The notes beneath the pieces were generated by a model. It was given only the letters and a program-made list of their open reading frames with translations. It had not been told where the DNA came from and did not search any database. Shown one piece after another: positions 21,476 to 29,915 of a stretch of DNA of 64,000 bases (position 1 is its first letter; each line of letters begins with the position of its first letter). A program made the position numbers and the translations under genes. The stretch spans positions 248,001-312,000 of the forward strand of contig NZ_JARRIB010000001.1 in NCBI RefSeq assembly GCF_041647995.1, given 5' to 3'. The DNA is from Pyrococcus kukulkanii (GTDB lineage: Archaea; Methanobacteriota_B; Thermococci; Thermococcales; Thermococcaceae).

Positions 21476-21649
21476 TCAGCTCGGCCTAATTACTGTTATT
21501 GGTATCACACCCTTTTCAAACTCCATGATTGCCGCATCCAAAGGTGTTATTCCTTCGGGAACGTCTATAAGGACCGGTGCCCCCATTGCTATCTGGAGAG
21601 CCCTTGCACCTATAATCCTAGCTTTTTCAAATCTCGTGTACTTGAACAC
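21476..21649 (-). CDS. rpoK: DNA-directed RNA polymerase subunit K (Rpo6)
   Basis: 57 residues. [20 protein letters not shown] and [19 protein letters not shown] match Rpo6/RPB6, which clamps the largest subunit. The start is GTG 21649, with GAGGTG six bases before it and the family's usual length; a longer open frame runs back into the tRNA-Pro gene and is not coding. It lies six bases before the enolase-like start, so both are on one transcript. Confidence 0.95.
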   Translation of the reverse strand: MFKYTRFEKARIIGARALQIAMGAPVLIDVPEGITPLDAAIMEFEKGVIPITVIRPS

Positions 21650-21669
21650 GGACACCACCTCTAAAATTT

Positions 21670-21746
21670 TGGTGGGGCCGCCGGGATTTGAACCCGGGTC
21701 ACCGGCGCCCCAGGCCGGGAGGATAGCCAAGCTACCCCACGGCCCC
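21670..21746 (-). tRNA. tRNA-Pro (anticodon GGG)
   Basis: Reads GGGGCCG at the 5' end and CGGCCCC-A-CCA at the 3' end, seven paired acceptor bases with CCA encoded. The T-arm is GGGTTCAAATCCC and the anticodon loop is CTGGGGC, giving GGG. No intron is seen. It sits between rpoN and rpoK on the same strand. Confidence 0.96.
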
Positions 21747-21770
21747 ACCTAAACAAAGAAAGGCTGGTTT

Positions 21771-21968
21771 TTAATAAACCCTATAGTGCATTATCTCATC
21801 GATTAACTCAACGTGACTGAGGAGCATCCTCCTGCAACAGTACCTCTCAAGGCCAAGATCATCAAGCACCTTCTCGGGATCCTCCCCTGCCTCGACTCTT
21901 CTCTTGAACTCGTAATACTTATCGCCAATTACCTTCCCACAGGTAAAGCATCTCACGGGAATTATCAA
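21771..21968 (-). CDS. rpoN: DNA-directed RNA polymerase subunit N (Rpo10)
   Basis: 65 residues. Zinc ligands are CFTC near the N-terminus and the paired cysteines of [14 protein letters not shown], as in RPB10. I choose TTG 21968, which gives [10 protein letters not shown] as in other Pyrococcus proteins and has GGGGTG seven bases upstream; the GTG at 21983 would add five residues and lose the ribosome site. Confidence 0.94.
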   Translation of the reverse strand: MIIPVRCFTCGKVIGDKYYEFKRRVEAGEDPEKVLDDLGLERYCCRRMLLSHVELIDEIMHYRVY

Positions 21969-22027
21969 CGGCTTACACCCCACTCGCTTTTCGATAATAA
22001 AGAGTTTTTAAAATTAACGGAGGAAGA

Positions 22028-22435
22028 TCAACGATAGCTCTTCTGCCTCTTCGCTCTTGGACCCTTGGTTGACCTGTTGGGCTTGTGGGGCTCTGTCCTT
22101 CTGGGATCTCCAACGAGCATTGTCCTGTCGTACTTCATGAACTTCTCCTTAAGGTTCATATCCCCAGTCCACTCTACCAGTGCCCTAGCTATTGCAATTC
22201 TAGCGGCCTCGGCCTGACCCATGAAACCTCCGCCCTGAACCTTAACGTCAATGTCAACGCTGTTCCATATCTCCTCCCCGGCAAGGATCAGGGGCTCAAG
22301 GATCGTGAACCTTGCGATCTCTGGCTCGATAATTTCAACGGGCTTCCCGTTGATCCTAACCCTACCCTTACCTTCCCTAATAACCGCCCTCGCGATAGCG
22401 GTCTTCCTCTTACCAGTAGTCTGGATAATCCTCAT
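22028..22435 (-). CDS. rpsI: 30S ribosomal protein S9
   Basis: 135 residues. [20 protein letters not shown] opens the S9 fold, with [19 protein letters not shown] in the middle and the basic tail ending KRQKSYR that reaches the P-site tRNA. Lies ten bases after rplM and about 60 before rpoN on the minus strand. Confidence 0.97.
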   Translation of the reverse strand: MRIIQTTGKRKTAIARAVIREGKGRVRINGKPVEIIEPEIARFTILEPLILAGEEIWNSVDIDVKVQGGGFMGQAEAARIAIARALVEWTGDMNLKEKFMKYDRTMLVGDPRRTEPHKPNRSTKGPRAKRQKSYR

Positions 22436-22445
22436 TCACACCACC

Positions 22446-22874
22446 TCAGAACTTTCCTCCCAAGAACTTGGCAACCTCACCAACTGTGACATATTTTGGC
22501 CTTGAGAGCCTTGAAACGTGGGCCTCCATTATCGTCTCGAGCTGCTTCCCCTGGAACTCCTTTGGAACGCCGACGTACACCTTAAGCCTCTTGAAGGCCT
22601 TCCTTCCCCTGTCGGTCTTCCATGGGAGCATTCCTCTGATAGTCCTCCTCACAATTTCATCGCTCCTTTTTGGATAGAAGGGACCTCTCCTGGGATTTGT
22701 CAAGGTTCTGAGTTCTGTCCTTTGCTTGTACTTCTTGAATATAACATCCCTGTTGCCCGTTATTACAGCCTTCTCAGCGTTGACTATTACAACCTCCTCG
22801 CCCTCAAGGAGCATCTTTGCAACTTTTGAAGCAAGCCTTCCAAGGATTAAACCATCAGCGTTAATAATCCTCAT
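22446..22874 (-). CDS. rplM: 50S ribosomal protein L13
   Basis: 142 residues. [52 protein letters not shown] and VYVGVPKEF are L13 landmarks. One of the first proteins in large-subunit assembly. Seven bases separate it from the L18e stop. Confidence 0.97.
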   Translation of the reverse strand: MRIINADGLILGRLASKVAKMLLEGEEVVIVNAEKAVITGNRDVIFKKYKQRTELRTLTNPRRGPFYPKRSDEIVRRTIRGMLPWKTDRGRKAFKRLKVYVGVPKEFQGKQLETIMEAHVSRLSRPKYVTVGEVAKFLGGKF

Positions 22875-22880
22875 GGCTCA

Positions 22881-23243
22881 TCACTCCATTATCCTTACTC
22901 CACTTCCCTTCGGATTCCTCTCGACGAGCTCCTCAATTGTTATTGCCTCTCCCCCAGCTTCAATGATCTTCCTCCTTGCGGTCTCACTGAACTTCCATGC
23001 CGCAACAATAACCTTCTTCTCGAGCCTTCCAGCACCAAGGACGCTCCCAGGAACTACTATCATTTCACCCTCCCTTGCGTACCTGTTTATCTTACTGACG
23101 TTGACTTCTGCCCTCTGCCTTCTGGGCCTTTCGAGCCTCCAAGCTATGTCCTTCCAGATCTTTACACCCTGCTCATTTGACTTCTTCCTTAGGAAGCGAA
23201 TGAGCCTTCTAAGGTTTGGATCAGTTGGACCAGTCCTCTTCAT
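22881..23243 (-). CDS. rpl18e: 50S ribosomal protein L18e
   Basis: 120 residues of the archaeal/eukaryotic L18e family. [20 protein letters not shown] at the N-terminus, [20 protein letters not shown], and [20 protein letters not shown] are diagnostic. First ribosomal gene downstream of tRNA-Leu in the S9-L13-L18e set. Confidence 0.97.
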   Translation of the reverse strand: MKRTGPTDPNLRRLIRFLRKKSNEQGVKIWKDIAWRLERPRRQRAEVNVSKINRYAREGEMIVVPGSVLGAGRLEKKVIVAAWKFSETARRKIIEAGGEAITIEELVERNPKGSGVRIME

Positions 23244-23312
23244 AAAGCCATCCTCCTTAAGCTATTATCTCGCCGCAGGGAAACCGACAAGGGCGGGGTG
23301 AGCGTGAAAGTG

Positions 23313-23400
23313 TGGTGCGGGGGCGGGGATTTGAACCCCGGAACCCCTACGGGACGGGACCCTAAATCCCGCGCCTTTGGCCAGGCTCGGCAACCCCCGC
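23313..23400 (-). tRNA. tRNA-Leu (anticodon UAG)
   Basis: 88 bases with CCA encoded. The acceptor ends are GCGGGGG and CCCCCGC-A-CCA; the T-arm is CGGGGTTCAAATCCCCG; the anticodon loop TTTAGGG gives UAG. A long variable arm (CCCGTAGGGG region) is present as expected for leucine. Placed between rpoD and the L18e gene. Confidence 0.96.
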
Positions 23401-23405
23401 TCAGG

Positions 23406-24185
23406 TCATCCAGCTAATCTTTGAAGTTCATTTATAAACCTATCGGCCTTCCTCATGAGTATCTTGAGCGCAATGCTAACTATCTCCTCAACGGGAAGTT
23501 CTCCATTAGTTTCAACCGTGAAAACGTACGTGTCGGGCACTATCTCTTCCCAAATCTTATCTCCTTCGTATTCTTCAAATTCCTTTGGAATGTAGAAGGG
23601 CTTTATTGTAGTTACTATAACCTCAGAATCCGTCTCCTCTACGGGTAACCCCCTCTTCTTAGCGAGCTTCTTCAGCTTTTCCCAGCCCTCGATCTCCTTG
23701 CTTATGTGGATCTTAGTGTAGTACTTGTAGTACACAAAGCCCGGCTGCCACTTTGCGTGATCCTTTCCCCTTCCAAGCTTTGCATATGCATTGAACACGA
23801 GCCTCTGACCCTTGGCCAGCTTAACTATTGGAATATCTGGAGTCACGGGCTTAACATCAGGATCATCGCTCTTTAAGTCACCAGAATAAACTATTGCTGG
23901 GCCCTCAGCTTCAAGGGAAAGAGTTACTGTATAATCGTCAAGCTCAAGGGCATCGAGCTCAAACCTGTCAACCGGGGTTGTGAGCGGGATCATGGCGAGC
24001 CTGTGGGCTATAATCTCATCAAAGAGTGCAGAATCATTCTCATAGAACTCAACCTCATCCACGGCAAACGTTGGAACCTCAGCAAGAATAGTTCTTCTTA
24101 GGGCGTTTGCAAAGGCAACGTGAACACCTTTTAGAATGAACTTAATTGAATCGTCCCTCTTTTCGAGAATCTCAACCTCAACCAT
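23406..24185 (-). CDS. rpoD: DNA-directed RNA polymerase subunit D (Rpo3)
   Basis: 259 residues, the alpha/RPB3-like assembly subunit. [20 protein letters not shown] and [15 protein letters not shown] are the dimerisation motifs, with [19 protein letters not shown] at the C-terminus. No cysteine occurs anywhere, so the domain-3 iron-sulfur cluster found in some archaea cannot form. ATG 24185 has GGAGG seven bases upstream. Confidence 0.95.
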   Translation of the reverse strand: MVEVEILEKRDDSIKFILKGVHVAFANALRRTILAEVPTFAVDEVEFYENDSALFDEIIAHRLAMIPLTTPVDRFELDALELDDYTVTLSLEAEGPAIVYSGDLKSDDPDVKPVTPDIPIVKLAKGQRLVFNAYAKLGRGKDHAKWQPGFVYYKYYTKIHISKEIEGWEKLKKLAKKRGLPVEETDSEVIVTTIKPFYIPKEFEEYEGDKIWEEIVPDTYVFTVETNGELPVEEIVSIALKILMRKADRFINELQRLAG

Positions 24186-24217
24186 TTTCACTCCTCCACG
24201 AAAATAAAATAGAGGAA

Positions 24218-24631
24218 TCAGACACGCCTACCTCTCCTACCGCCCTTAGGCCTAGTACCATCGTGTGGAATTGGAGTAACATCCTCAACCCTACCTATCT
24301 TAAGGCCAGCCCTAGCGAGAGCTCTAATCGCTGCCTGGGCTCCGGGCCCAGGAGTCTTGCTCTTACTTCCTCCTGGGGCCCTTACCCTTATGTGAACCCC
24401 AATGATTCCCTTCTCAAGGGCCTCCTCAGCGGCCCTCTTTGCTGCAATCATAGCTGCATAAGGTGAAGGCTCATCCCTGTCAGCCTTAACCACCATACCA
24501 CCGCTCCACCTGCTTATCGTTTCAGCCCCGGTGATGTCGGTGATGTGGATTATCGTGTTGTTGTAGCTTGAGTATATGTGGGCTATACCCCACTTCTCCT
24601 TCTTCTTGATGTTAACCTGCTCCTCGCTCAT
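24218..24631 (-). CDS. rpsK: 30S ribosomal protein S11
   Basis: 137 residues. [20 protein letters not shown] and [20 protein letters not shown] with the basic end [12 protein letters not shown] are typical archaeal S11, which sits near the mRNA exit site. Overlaps rpsD by four bases. Confidence 0.97.
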   Translation of the reverse strand: MSEEQVNIKKKEKWGIAHIYSSYNNTIIHITDITGAETISRWSGGMVVKADRDEPSPYAAMIAAKRAAEEALEKGIIGVHIRVRAPGGSKSKTPGPGAQAAIRALARAGLKIGRVEDVTPIPHDGTRPKGGRRGRRV

Positions 24632-25170
24632 GCCTCACCACCCTGCTTAGCCTTCTCAATCATCATCCTCTCGGGGTGCTGTGGGTTCGCGAAAGGTGAT
24701 GTTCTTGCATAGGTAATCGTGTCCTCCTCTTCCTTAAGGACAAGGTAGCTCGGTGATCTTATTATCTGGCCGTTGACCTCAATGTGACCATGGACTATGA
24801 GCTGCCTAGCCTGCCTCATTGTCCTAGCCAGTCCCTTCTTGTAGACTATCGTCTGTAGCCTCCTCTCAAGGATGTCCTCGATTGTCAGGGAGAGAACGTC
24901 ATCGAGGACGGCATCCTCAGGAAGGAGGCCAAGCCTCTTAAGTCTGGCGAGCAACTGTTGTCTCTCGATCTCGGCCTGCTTACCTCTTGCAGCTAGCAGC
25001 CTTCTCGCCCTTCTTCTGAAGTTCTTAAGCTGAGTCTCGTGCTTCCAGAGCTCCTTCTTGTTCTTCAGCTCGTACTTGTCCATTAGCACCCTTTCCCTGT
25101 CGAGCCTCTCCTTAATCCATGGGTGAGGCGGAGTCTCGTACTTCTTCCTCTGCCTCTTAGGATCTCCCAT
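24628..25170 (-). CDS. rpsD: 30S ribosomal protein S4
   Basis: 180 residues. [17 protein letters not shown] begins the archaeal/eukaryotic form (S9e in eukaryotes); the S4 RNA-binding domain is seen in [20 protein letters not shown] and [19 protein letters not shown]. Primary 16S rRNA binder. Fourteen bases downstream of rpsM. Confidence 0.97.
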   Translation of the reverse strand: MGDPKRQRKKYETPPHPWIKERLDRERVLMDKYELKNKKELWKHETQLKNFRRRARRLLAARGKQAEIERQQLLARLKRLGLLPEDAVLDDVLSLTIEDILERRLQTIVYKKGLARTMRQARQLIVHGHIEVNGQIIRSPSYLVLKEEEDTITYARTSPFANPQHPERMMIEKAKQGGEA

Positions 25171-25184
25171 TTCTCACCACCCCA

Positions 25185-25631
25185 TCACTTCTTCTTCCTG
25201 CTCACACCAACTGTCTGACCTCTCCTGAAGTTGGATCTAGTTCTCTGACCTCTAACTGGTAGACCAAGCTCGTGCCTGATACCCCTGTAGGCCCTTATCC
25301 TCCTGAGCCTCATGATGTCCTCTCTTATCGCCATGTCAAGCTTGGCAGTAATGAGGTGCATATCCCTACCCGTCTCGTAGTCCTTCGGCCTGTTAACTGC
25401 CCACCGTGGGATTCCATGGGCAACTGGATCGACGAGTATTTCCTCTATCTTCTTGACCTGCTCATCCGTAAGATAGCCTGCTTTCATGAAAGGGTCGAGC
25501 CCTGCAACTCTGCAGACCATTGTGGCGAAGTTAATGCCGACTCCCTTGATAGCGGTGAGCGCCCACCTTAATTGCTTGTGTCCATCCAAATCAACTCCCG
25601 CAACACGAACTATGTGCCTGAAATCAGCCAT
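25185..25631 (-). CDS. rpsM: 30S ribosomal protein S13
   Basis: 148 residues from ATG 25631, the normal Pyrococcus length. [20 protein letters not shown] and [15 protein letters not shown] hold the helix-two-turn-helix, and the basic tail has [19 protein letters not shown]. The frame is open further upstream into the tRNA-Ser gene, but GAGGGGTGG ahead of 25631 marks the start. Contacts the head of 16S rRNA and the B1 bridges. Confidence 0.96.
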   Translation of the reverse strand: MADFRHIVRVAGVDLDGHKQLRWALTAIKGVGINFATMVCRVAGLDPFMKAGYLTDEQVKKIEEILVDPVAHGIPRWAVNRPKDYETGRDMHLITAKLDMAIREDIMRLRRIRAYRGIRHELGLPVRGQRTRSNFRRGQTVGVSRKKK

Positions 25632-25662
25632 TTTACCACCCCTCAAATTATAAGGATAATTC

Positions 25663-25749
25663 TGGCGCCGGGACGGGGATTTGAACCCCGGCGGGCAAAC
25701 GCCCACGGGCTCTCAAGGCCCGCGCCCTACCAGGCTGGGCTATCCCGGC
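25663..25749 (-). tRNA. tRNA-Ser (anticodon UGA)
   Basis: 87 bases with CCA encoded. Acceptor ends GCCGGGA and TCCCGGC-G-CCA pair; discriminator is G as expected for serine; T-arm is CGGGGTTCAAATCCCCG; the loop CTTGAGA gives UGA. A long variable arm is present. Just upstream of rpsM. Confidence 0.96.
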
Positions 25750-25830
25750 ACTCCCACTCGGTGAAGGTGTCCTGCATTAAGCCTTTAATAAACTTTACCC
25801 TCGATACCATTCAACGTGATGCGTTTATAA

Positions 25831-26418
25831 CTATTTCTTCCCAGCGTAAACCCTGTAGCCACTACCCTTAGCAAGTTCAACAACCTCGCTAAAAGTACCT
25901 TCCATGACTTCTTTCACCCACTTAGCTCCTTGCTTCGTCTTTACAACTATTTGCAGAAGACCATCATCTTCAAGATAAAGGGGAGCCCCCCTAATAATCC
26001 TTTCAAGAACATCCTTTCCCGCATGAACTGGAGGATTTGTAATTATTGAATTGAACTTTTCTCCCTTAACGGGCTCGTACAGATCGCCATACCTAACTTC
26101 AGCGTTTTTAACGTTGTTCAGCTTTAGATTCTTCTTTGCTATCATCACCGCCCTCTTGTTTATGTCGGTCATGACAACGTACTCAACGAATCTCGATGCT
26201 ACTATCCCTATTGCACCGTAGCCACAGCCTAAGTCGAGAACTCGCCATCGTGGATCAAGGAACATGCTCTCTATTAATAATTCAGTTCCCCTGTCAAGCT
26301 TGCCAAAGGAAAAGACGCCGCTAGCCGTTATAAATCTAAAGCAATGACCTCTAATGCAAACTTCAATCGTTTTGGTTTTCAGAGGAGTTTGAGGTTCCCG
26401 CGAGTAATAGTGAGGCAT
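25831..26418 (-). CDS. Class I SAM-dependent methyltransferase, RsmC/Trm-like
   Basis: 195 residues. The SAM motif is VLDLGCGYGAIGIVAS, followed by MTDINKRAV, and the catalytic motif ITNPPVHAG, typical of N2-guanine RNA methyltransferases (COG2813, RsmC-like). The family modifies 16S rRNA guanines; the archaeal target is not certain. It lies next to tRNA-Ser and the ribosomal cluster on the same strand. Confidence 0.88.
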   Translation of the reverse strand: MPHYYSREPQTPLKTKTIEVCIRGHCFRFITASGVFSFGKLDRGTELLIESMFLDPRWRVLDLGCGYGAIGIVASRFVEYVVMTDINKRAVMIAKKNLKLNNVKNAEVRYGDLYEPVKGEKFNSIITNPPVHAGKDVLERIIRGAPLYLEDDGLLQIVVKTKQGAKWVKEVMEGTFSEVVELAKGSGYRVYAGKK

Positions 26419-26437
26419 GGTCTAGCATCTGCCAGAA

Positions 26438-26468
26438 GTTATTTAAGGATTTGTGGATATTTTTACCC
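26438..26468 (+). promoter_or_regulatory. TATA box deciding the lipoprotein start
   Basis: AGTTATTTAAGGA (26438-26450) is a good archaeal TATA box. It places transcription start near 26465-26470, so the message is almost leaderless and translation should begin at ATG 26469 rather than the in-frame TTG at 26451, which would lie upstream of the RNA. Confidence 0.55.
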
Positions 26469-26972
26469 ATGAGGGTTAGTTCGCTATTCCTAATAGCGTT
26501 AGTTGTACTAATGGCGGGATGCATAGGACAGGAACAAACAACAATGCCTTCAAAGTTCAGGGTGATTGATCTGAAAGTTGAGTTGCACTACGATAAGAAC
26601 AACCAGTACTTGGCCAAGATAGAAGTCACAAATATCGGTAATAAGACGATTAGAGTTGCGAGGCCGATCTACTTTATAACGGTGAAGTACAAGCTGTTCA
26701 AGGGCAGTGAAGAGTTAAAGTTTATGGGACGGGTTCCAACTTACCTGTCCTTAGGAAATGAAAGCGTCGTTGACTTAAAGCCTGGGGAGAGCGTGAGCAC
26801 GGAATATAGAATTGACCTGTGCTGGTGGAACGTCACAAAGGGAGGAAAGTACAGGCTCGAGGTAATCTATGATACTAGAGGAGTTGCAAGTAAAGATGTG
26901 GATTTCTGGAGGGGAATATTAAAGAAAGAGTTTGAGGTAGAAGTAAAGGAGAACTGTCAGAACTCCAGATAG
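26469..26972 (+). CDS. Small lipoprotein of unknown function
   Basis: 167 residues. A signal peptide ends in the lipobox VLMAGC (Cys18), so it should be anchored outside the membrane. The remainder is beta-rich (FRVIDLKVELHYDKN, IEVTNIGNKTIRVARPIYFI, LKPGESVSTEYRIDLC) and resembles an Ig-like or DUF4352-type fold, though I cannot name a family. Its 3' end overlaps the convergent DUF3783 gene by 98 bases, an unusually long antisense overlap. Confidence 0.75.
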   Translation: MRVSSLFLIALVVLMAGCIGQEQTTMPSKFRVIDLKVELHYDKNNQYLAKIEVTNIGNKTIRVARPIYFITVKYKLFKGSEELKFMGRVPTYLSLGNESVVDLKPGESVSTEYRIDLCWWNVTKGGKYRLEVIYDTRGVASKDVDFWRGILKKEFEVEVKENCQNSR

Positions 26973-27321
26973 GGCCCCTTCTCCTTAAGTTTTTGAAGTA
27001 CTCATCCTCCCTTATTAGCTCGTTGAGCAGGTGTTCAAGCCTCCAAGTAAGTGAAGTCGGCGTGATTGTTGCAAATATAACGTTGTCAAACTTCTGCTTT
27101 ACAGCCTCCAAGATTTTCTTTATTTCTTCATTCGTGGCCTCGTGGATTATTATAAACCTCCTGAAGTGCCAATCACACCTTCCCTCAAGCTTTTCCTGGG
27201 ATACTATTGAAGCGAGAGCCCAATCCCTGCAGTACTCTGGGATGCATAAAACTTCCATTCCCAGGATTTTCTTTAACTCTTCAACTTCCTGGGGAGTGAA
27301 ACCTATTGCGTAAGCCTTCAA
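26875..27321 (-). CDS. DUF3783 family protein
   Basis: 148 residues. The conserved part is about 1-108: MKAYAIGFTPQEVEELKKIL, then IIIHEATNEEIKKILEAVKQ and FATITPTSLTWRLEHLLNEL, a small alpha/beta domain of unknown role found in methanogens and Thermococcales. The last 35 or so residues (from GPIWSSDSSP) are rich in Leu/Pro/Ser, lie antisense to the neighbouring lipoprotein gene, and look like run-on past a lost stop. The start codon overlaps the upstream zinc-ribbon gene by four bases. Confidence 0.75.
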   Translation of the reverse strand: MKAYAIGFTPQEVEELKKILGMEVLCIPEYCRDWALASIVSQEKLEGRCDWHFRRFIIIHEATNEEIKKILEAVKQKFDNVIFATITPTSLTWRLEHLLNELIREDEYFKNLRRRGPIWSSDSSPLLLPQTLSLIFPSRNPHLYLQLL

Positions 27322-27578
27322 GTCTGGGCACCTTTCAGCTTTTCTTCTTCGAACTCTTCCCTTAGGATTTGAAGTTTTTCATCCTCAATATAAGCTATCA
27401 CAGCCCCGCAATCAAGGCAAAGCCAAGGAGTTGCTTCCAAAACAGGTCTTAAAAGCCCAGTGGTCTTGCTCTTCCATGGAGGTTGCCAAAAGTAACGGGC
27501 ATGACCTGCATATTTGCCCCTGCTTTTGACCATGGTTCCACCACATAAAGGACACTTCCGGGTTTCCACTCTAATCAC
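27318..27578 (-). CDS. Zinc-ribbon protein of unknown function
   Basis: 86 residues. Two cysteine pairs, CPLCGGTM near the N-terminus and CLDCGAV near residue 55, form a zinc ribbon split by an aromatic-rich insert (ARYFWQPPWKSKTTG). A charged helix with IEDEKLQILREEFEEEKLK ends the protein. It overlaps the DUF3783 start by four bases, so the two are probably co-translated. No function can be assigned. Confidence 0.75.
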   Translation of the reverse strand: MIRVETRKCPLCGGTMVKSRGKYAGHARYFWQPPWKSKTTGLLRPVLEATPWLCLDCGAVIAYIEDEKLQILREEFEEEKLKGAQT

Positions 27579-27641
27579 CTAGGGTAGGATACATGGCCAA
27601 ATTTATTACCTTTCCCTCTTTGGATCAGCGCGCTCTCCCCC

Positions 27642-27728
27642 ATATAAATAATAAATTAACCCTCCGGGAGGAGGGAATTATTGATCATAACTACAATAAA
27701 ATTTATATACCCGGAGGGAGGAGGGAAT
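27642..27728 (+). promoter_or_regulatory. Promoter region with a 13-base direct repeat
   Basis: GGGAGGAGGGAAT occurs at 27666-27678 and again at 27716-27728, where it is the ribosome site and start of the next gene. Two TATA-like boxes exist: TATAAATA (27642-27649) and TTTATATAC (27700-27708). Only a start from the first keeps the second copy in the mRNA; from the second the message would be leaderless. The duplicated element may be a remnant of local duplication or a regulatory repeat. Confidence 0.45.
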
Positions 27729-27918
27729 GGCCCTAGTTTGTTCCATATGTGGAAGAAAGAAGGGATTTTTCGGCCCAGCATTCTACCAGTGCAAAAATTG
27801 TGGAACAGTGTACTGTGCTGACTGCATAAGAAACTTCAAGCGAAAGGGAGGGTTGCTTGGAATAGGCTCAAGGCCAGTCTGTCCCAAATGCGGAGGTACC
27901 GAGTGGAGGAAGGTATAA
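27727..27918 (+). CDS. Small double zinc-finger protein
   Basis: 63 residues with three CxxC pairs: CSICGRK, CKNCGTVYCADC and CPKCGGTEW, enough for two zinc sites in a ribbon/RING-like array. A basic patch (RNFKRKGG) lies between them. The stop TAA shares its last base with the next ATG (TAATG), so it is coupled to the PH-domain gene. Function unknown; nucleic acid or protein binding is plausible. Confidence 0.82.
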   Translation: MALVCSICGRKKGFFGPAFYQCKNCGTVYCADCIRNFKRKGGLLGIGSRPVCPKCGGTEWRKV

Positions 27919-28235
27919 TGGCCCTAGAAGACTACCTCCTCCCAGGTGAAGAAATAAAATTTCAAAGTAAGACCCAGGTAACCTATGGAGATAAACTCTA
28001 CACGCTGGTCGTGACCAATAAGAGAATAATCCTCTACGCCCGAAGGGGCCTGGTATTTAAGAGCGATGATGTCGTGACGTTTAAACTTGACGAGCTTCAG
28101 GGGATAAAATACAGGGAGACGGGAATAATAAGCAAAAAGGGAGTAATTGAGATACAGGGGAAAACGAAGGCAACCTTAGAAGGCCCAGCCAAGGAAATGA
28201 AAACTTTATATCAGCAACTCCTGCAGTTCCTTTGA
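27918..28235 (+). CDS. Bacterial-type PH-domain protein
   Basis: 105 residues from ATG 27918. LLPGEEIKFQSKTQVTYGDK, LYTLVVTNKRIILYARRG and TFKLDELQGIKYRETG, with the closing helix KEMKTLYQQLLQF, make a single bPH domain (a seven-strand sandwich plus helix). Open frame upstream of 27918 overlaps the zinc-finger gene and is not used. Family members bind lipids or proteins at the membrane, but no archaeal role is known. Confidence 0.82.
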   Translation: MALEDYLLPGEEIKFQSKTQVTYGDKLYTLVVTNKRIILYARRGLVFKSDDVVTFKLDELQGIKYRETGIISKKGVIEIQGKTKATLEGPAKEMKTLYQQLLQFL

Positions 28236-29861
28236 CTATCCCGCCTCGAGCAACCTATCCTTAGAATCCCTTATGCTATACGTCATATCGTTGTAGGCAT
28301 GGATGTTGTTCAGTGCCCTATCATCGGTAGCTATGATTGCGAAAATCAGTGAATCTCCACTCCATGGGTTCCTAACAACCTCAAAGATCCTTAGAGATCC
28401 CGAGTAATATTTTTTGCTTTTCCTACTGTAAACCCTCGTTCCATTAATCACCATCGGTCCCTTGATTTCCTGAACTAGGGGATTGCTTGAGAGCATAACC
28501 AGGAGCAAGTTCCGCTCCTTATCTTTCCCATTTAACTCTGAGATGGGCTTTATCTCAACTTTCAGCCCCATAGATTTAAATCTATCATAAATCCAAAACG
28601 CCAGCTTCCTTGCATGCTCACCGTAATCATAAGCCACTATCCCACCCTTATCTTTAAGGGCCATTAAAAAGTCACTAACCGTTAGGGGAACCTCAACGTT
28701 CTTTCCCCCATCGGTCTCATTGTAAACTTCTCCAATGACTTCGGCAAGCCTGGGCATGAAGTCTTCGAATGTCCTGTACTTGTCCCTGTGGTTCATATAA
28801 TCATTTACGTAGGCATGATACACTTTATCTATGAAGTAAAATGTCTTCTTCTCCGAATTGAGCTTTAGAGTTGCAGCTTTTTCGTTTCCCGTGGCGTTGA
28901 GGTAGTAAACTTCAAACGCCCTAACGAACGTTTCGTAGAGCATTGTCTTAAAGTCAGAATAAGCCATTGCCTTTAGTTTATTCGAAACGGGATCAAAAAG
29001 CGACTCATAGGGCTCAAAGAGACCGTAGTATTTATCAACGGCGGGATTTACGAAGCTGTGAGCAAATTCATGGGCCAAAAAGCTTGACCCCATAGCGGTG
29101 GCCGGCACCACGGGAATCCCATTTTTCAGCCCTCTAAAGCCTAGGAAAGCGTATATTACAACTCCGTTCTTCCCCCGAAGGTAGTACCCGTGCCCGTGGC
29201 AGCAGAAAACAGTCATCGGAATAATGTGCCATGCCGATGCATTCTCACCGAAGAACTCCTCTTCAATATTTACCAGCTCGGGGATCCCGGGATTGTCCTC
29301 AACGAACTCCCCCAAAGTTCTGTTGTAAAATTCTTCATGATCCCTATAGAACTCCCAGAAGTTCGTTTTGTTGGCGAATTCAGCGATAGCACTCGCAAAC
29401 TCGTCAAGCTTTTTCGTGTCCAAGAACGGCCTCAGCTCGAGCATGTCATCCCACTCCACGGCCTTAGAGAAGTTTACAGGGTCGAGGTGAATTGCGAATT
29501 CCGGAATGGCATCGTAGGTTAAGCCCATCGAGATCATTTCATTAACCATTTTAACGGCTTTCATGTTCCTGTATTGAGTGAAGTACTCGTCAACGTCTTT
29601 GATGTATGAATATTTTTCGGAAGTTATTCCTATCTTTTTTGGGTCAACGTGCTCCCTATACCAGCTTGAATCGGAAATCCTATACAAGATCTGCAATAGT
29701 TCAAGCCTCGGATCTATCTCAACGTAGACCCTATCAGAAACTTGCATTCGGATAAACTCATTGTGGATTGTTTGGGTAGACGTGGTGGTGGGCGTTGTTT
29801 GAATGCACCCCTGAGCTATTACAACCATTAGCAGTAAAATAACTACGGGATATTTCTTCAT
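28236..29861 (-). CDS. DUF4932-type lipoprotein with HExxH metallopeptidase motif
   Basis: 541 residues. Signal peptide with lipobox IAQGC (Cys19) and a Thr-rich tether (TTPTTTSTQ) put it on the outside of the membrane. HEFAHSF (264-270) is a zinc HExxH site, and YETFVRAFEVYY about 45 residues later could supply the third ligand glutamate, as in gluzincins. The C-terminal 150 residues (PLTVSDFLMALKDKGGIVAY onward) form a separate alpha/beta region. Substrate unknown. Begins 55 bases before the Cbf5 gene stop on the same strand. Confidence 0.8.
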   Translation of the reverse strand: MKKYPVVILLLMVVIAQGCIQTTPTTTSTQTIHNEFIRMQVSDRVYVEIDPRLELLQILYRISDSSWYREHVDPKKIGITSEKYSYIKDVDEYFTQYRNMKAVKMVNEMISMGLTYDAIPEFAIHLDPVNFSKAVEWDDMLELRPFLDTKKLDEFASAIAEFANKTNFWEFYRDHEEFYNRTLGEFVEDNPGIPELVNIEEEFFGENASAWHIIPMTVFCCHGHGYYLRGKNGVVIYAFLGFRGLKNGIPVVPATAMGSSFLAHEFAHSFVNPAVDKYYGLFEPYESLFDPVSNKLKAMAYSDFKTMLYETFVRAFEVYYLNATGNEKAATLKLNSEKKTFYFIDKVYHAYVNDYMNHRDKYRTFEDFMPRLAEVIGEVYNETDGGKNVEVPLTVSDFLMALKDKGGIVAYDYGEHARKLAFWIYDRFKSMGLKVEIKPISELNGKDKERNLLLVMLSSNPLVQEIKGPMVINGTRVYSRKSKKYYSGSLRIFEVVRNPWSGDSLIFAIIATDDRALNNIHAYNDMTYSIRDSKDRLLEAG

Positions 29862-29915
29862 CTAACCACCAATAAGCCAACGCATATACACTTTAAAAAA
29901 TTGTTTGAAATGTAA

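Noticed and set aside
21459-21752. A plus-strand open frame covering rpoK and tRNA-Pro.
   Set aside because: It runs through a certain tRNA gene on the other strand and contains no recognisable domain.
22845-22890. GTGATGA then CTGA on the minus strand between the L18e and L13 genes.
   Set aside because: It spans the L18e stop and L13 start, the gap is 19 bases, and there is no internal box pair.
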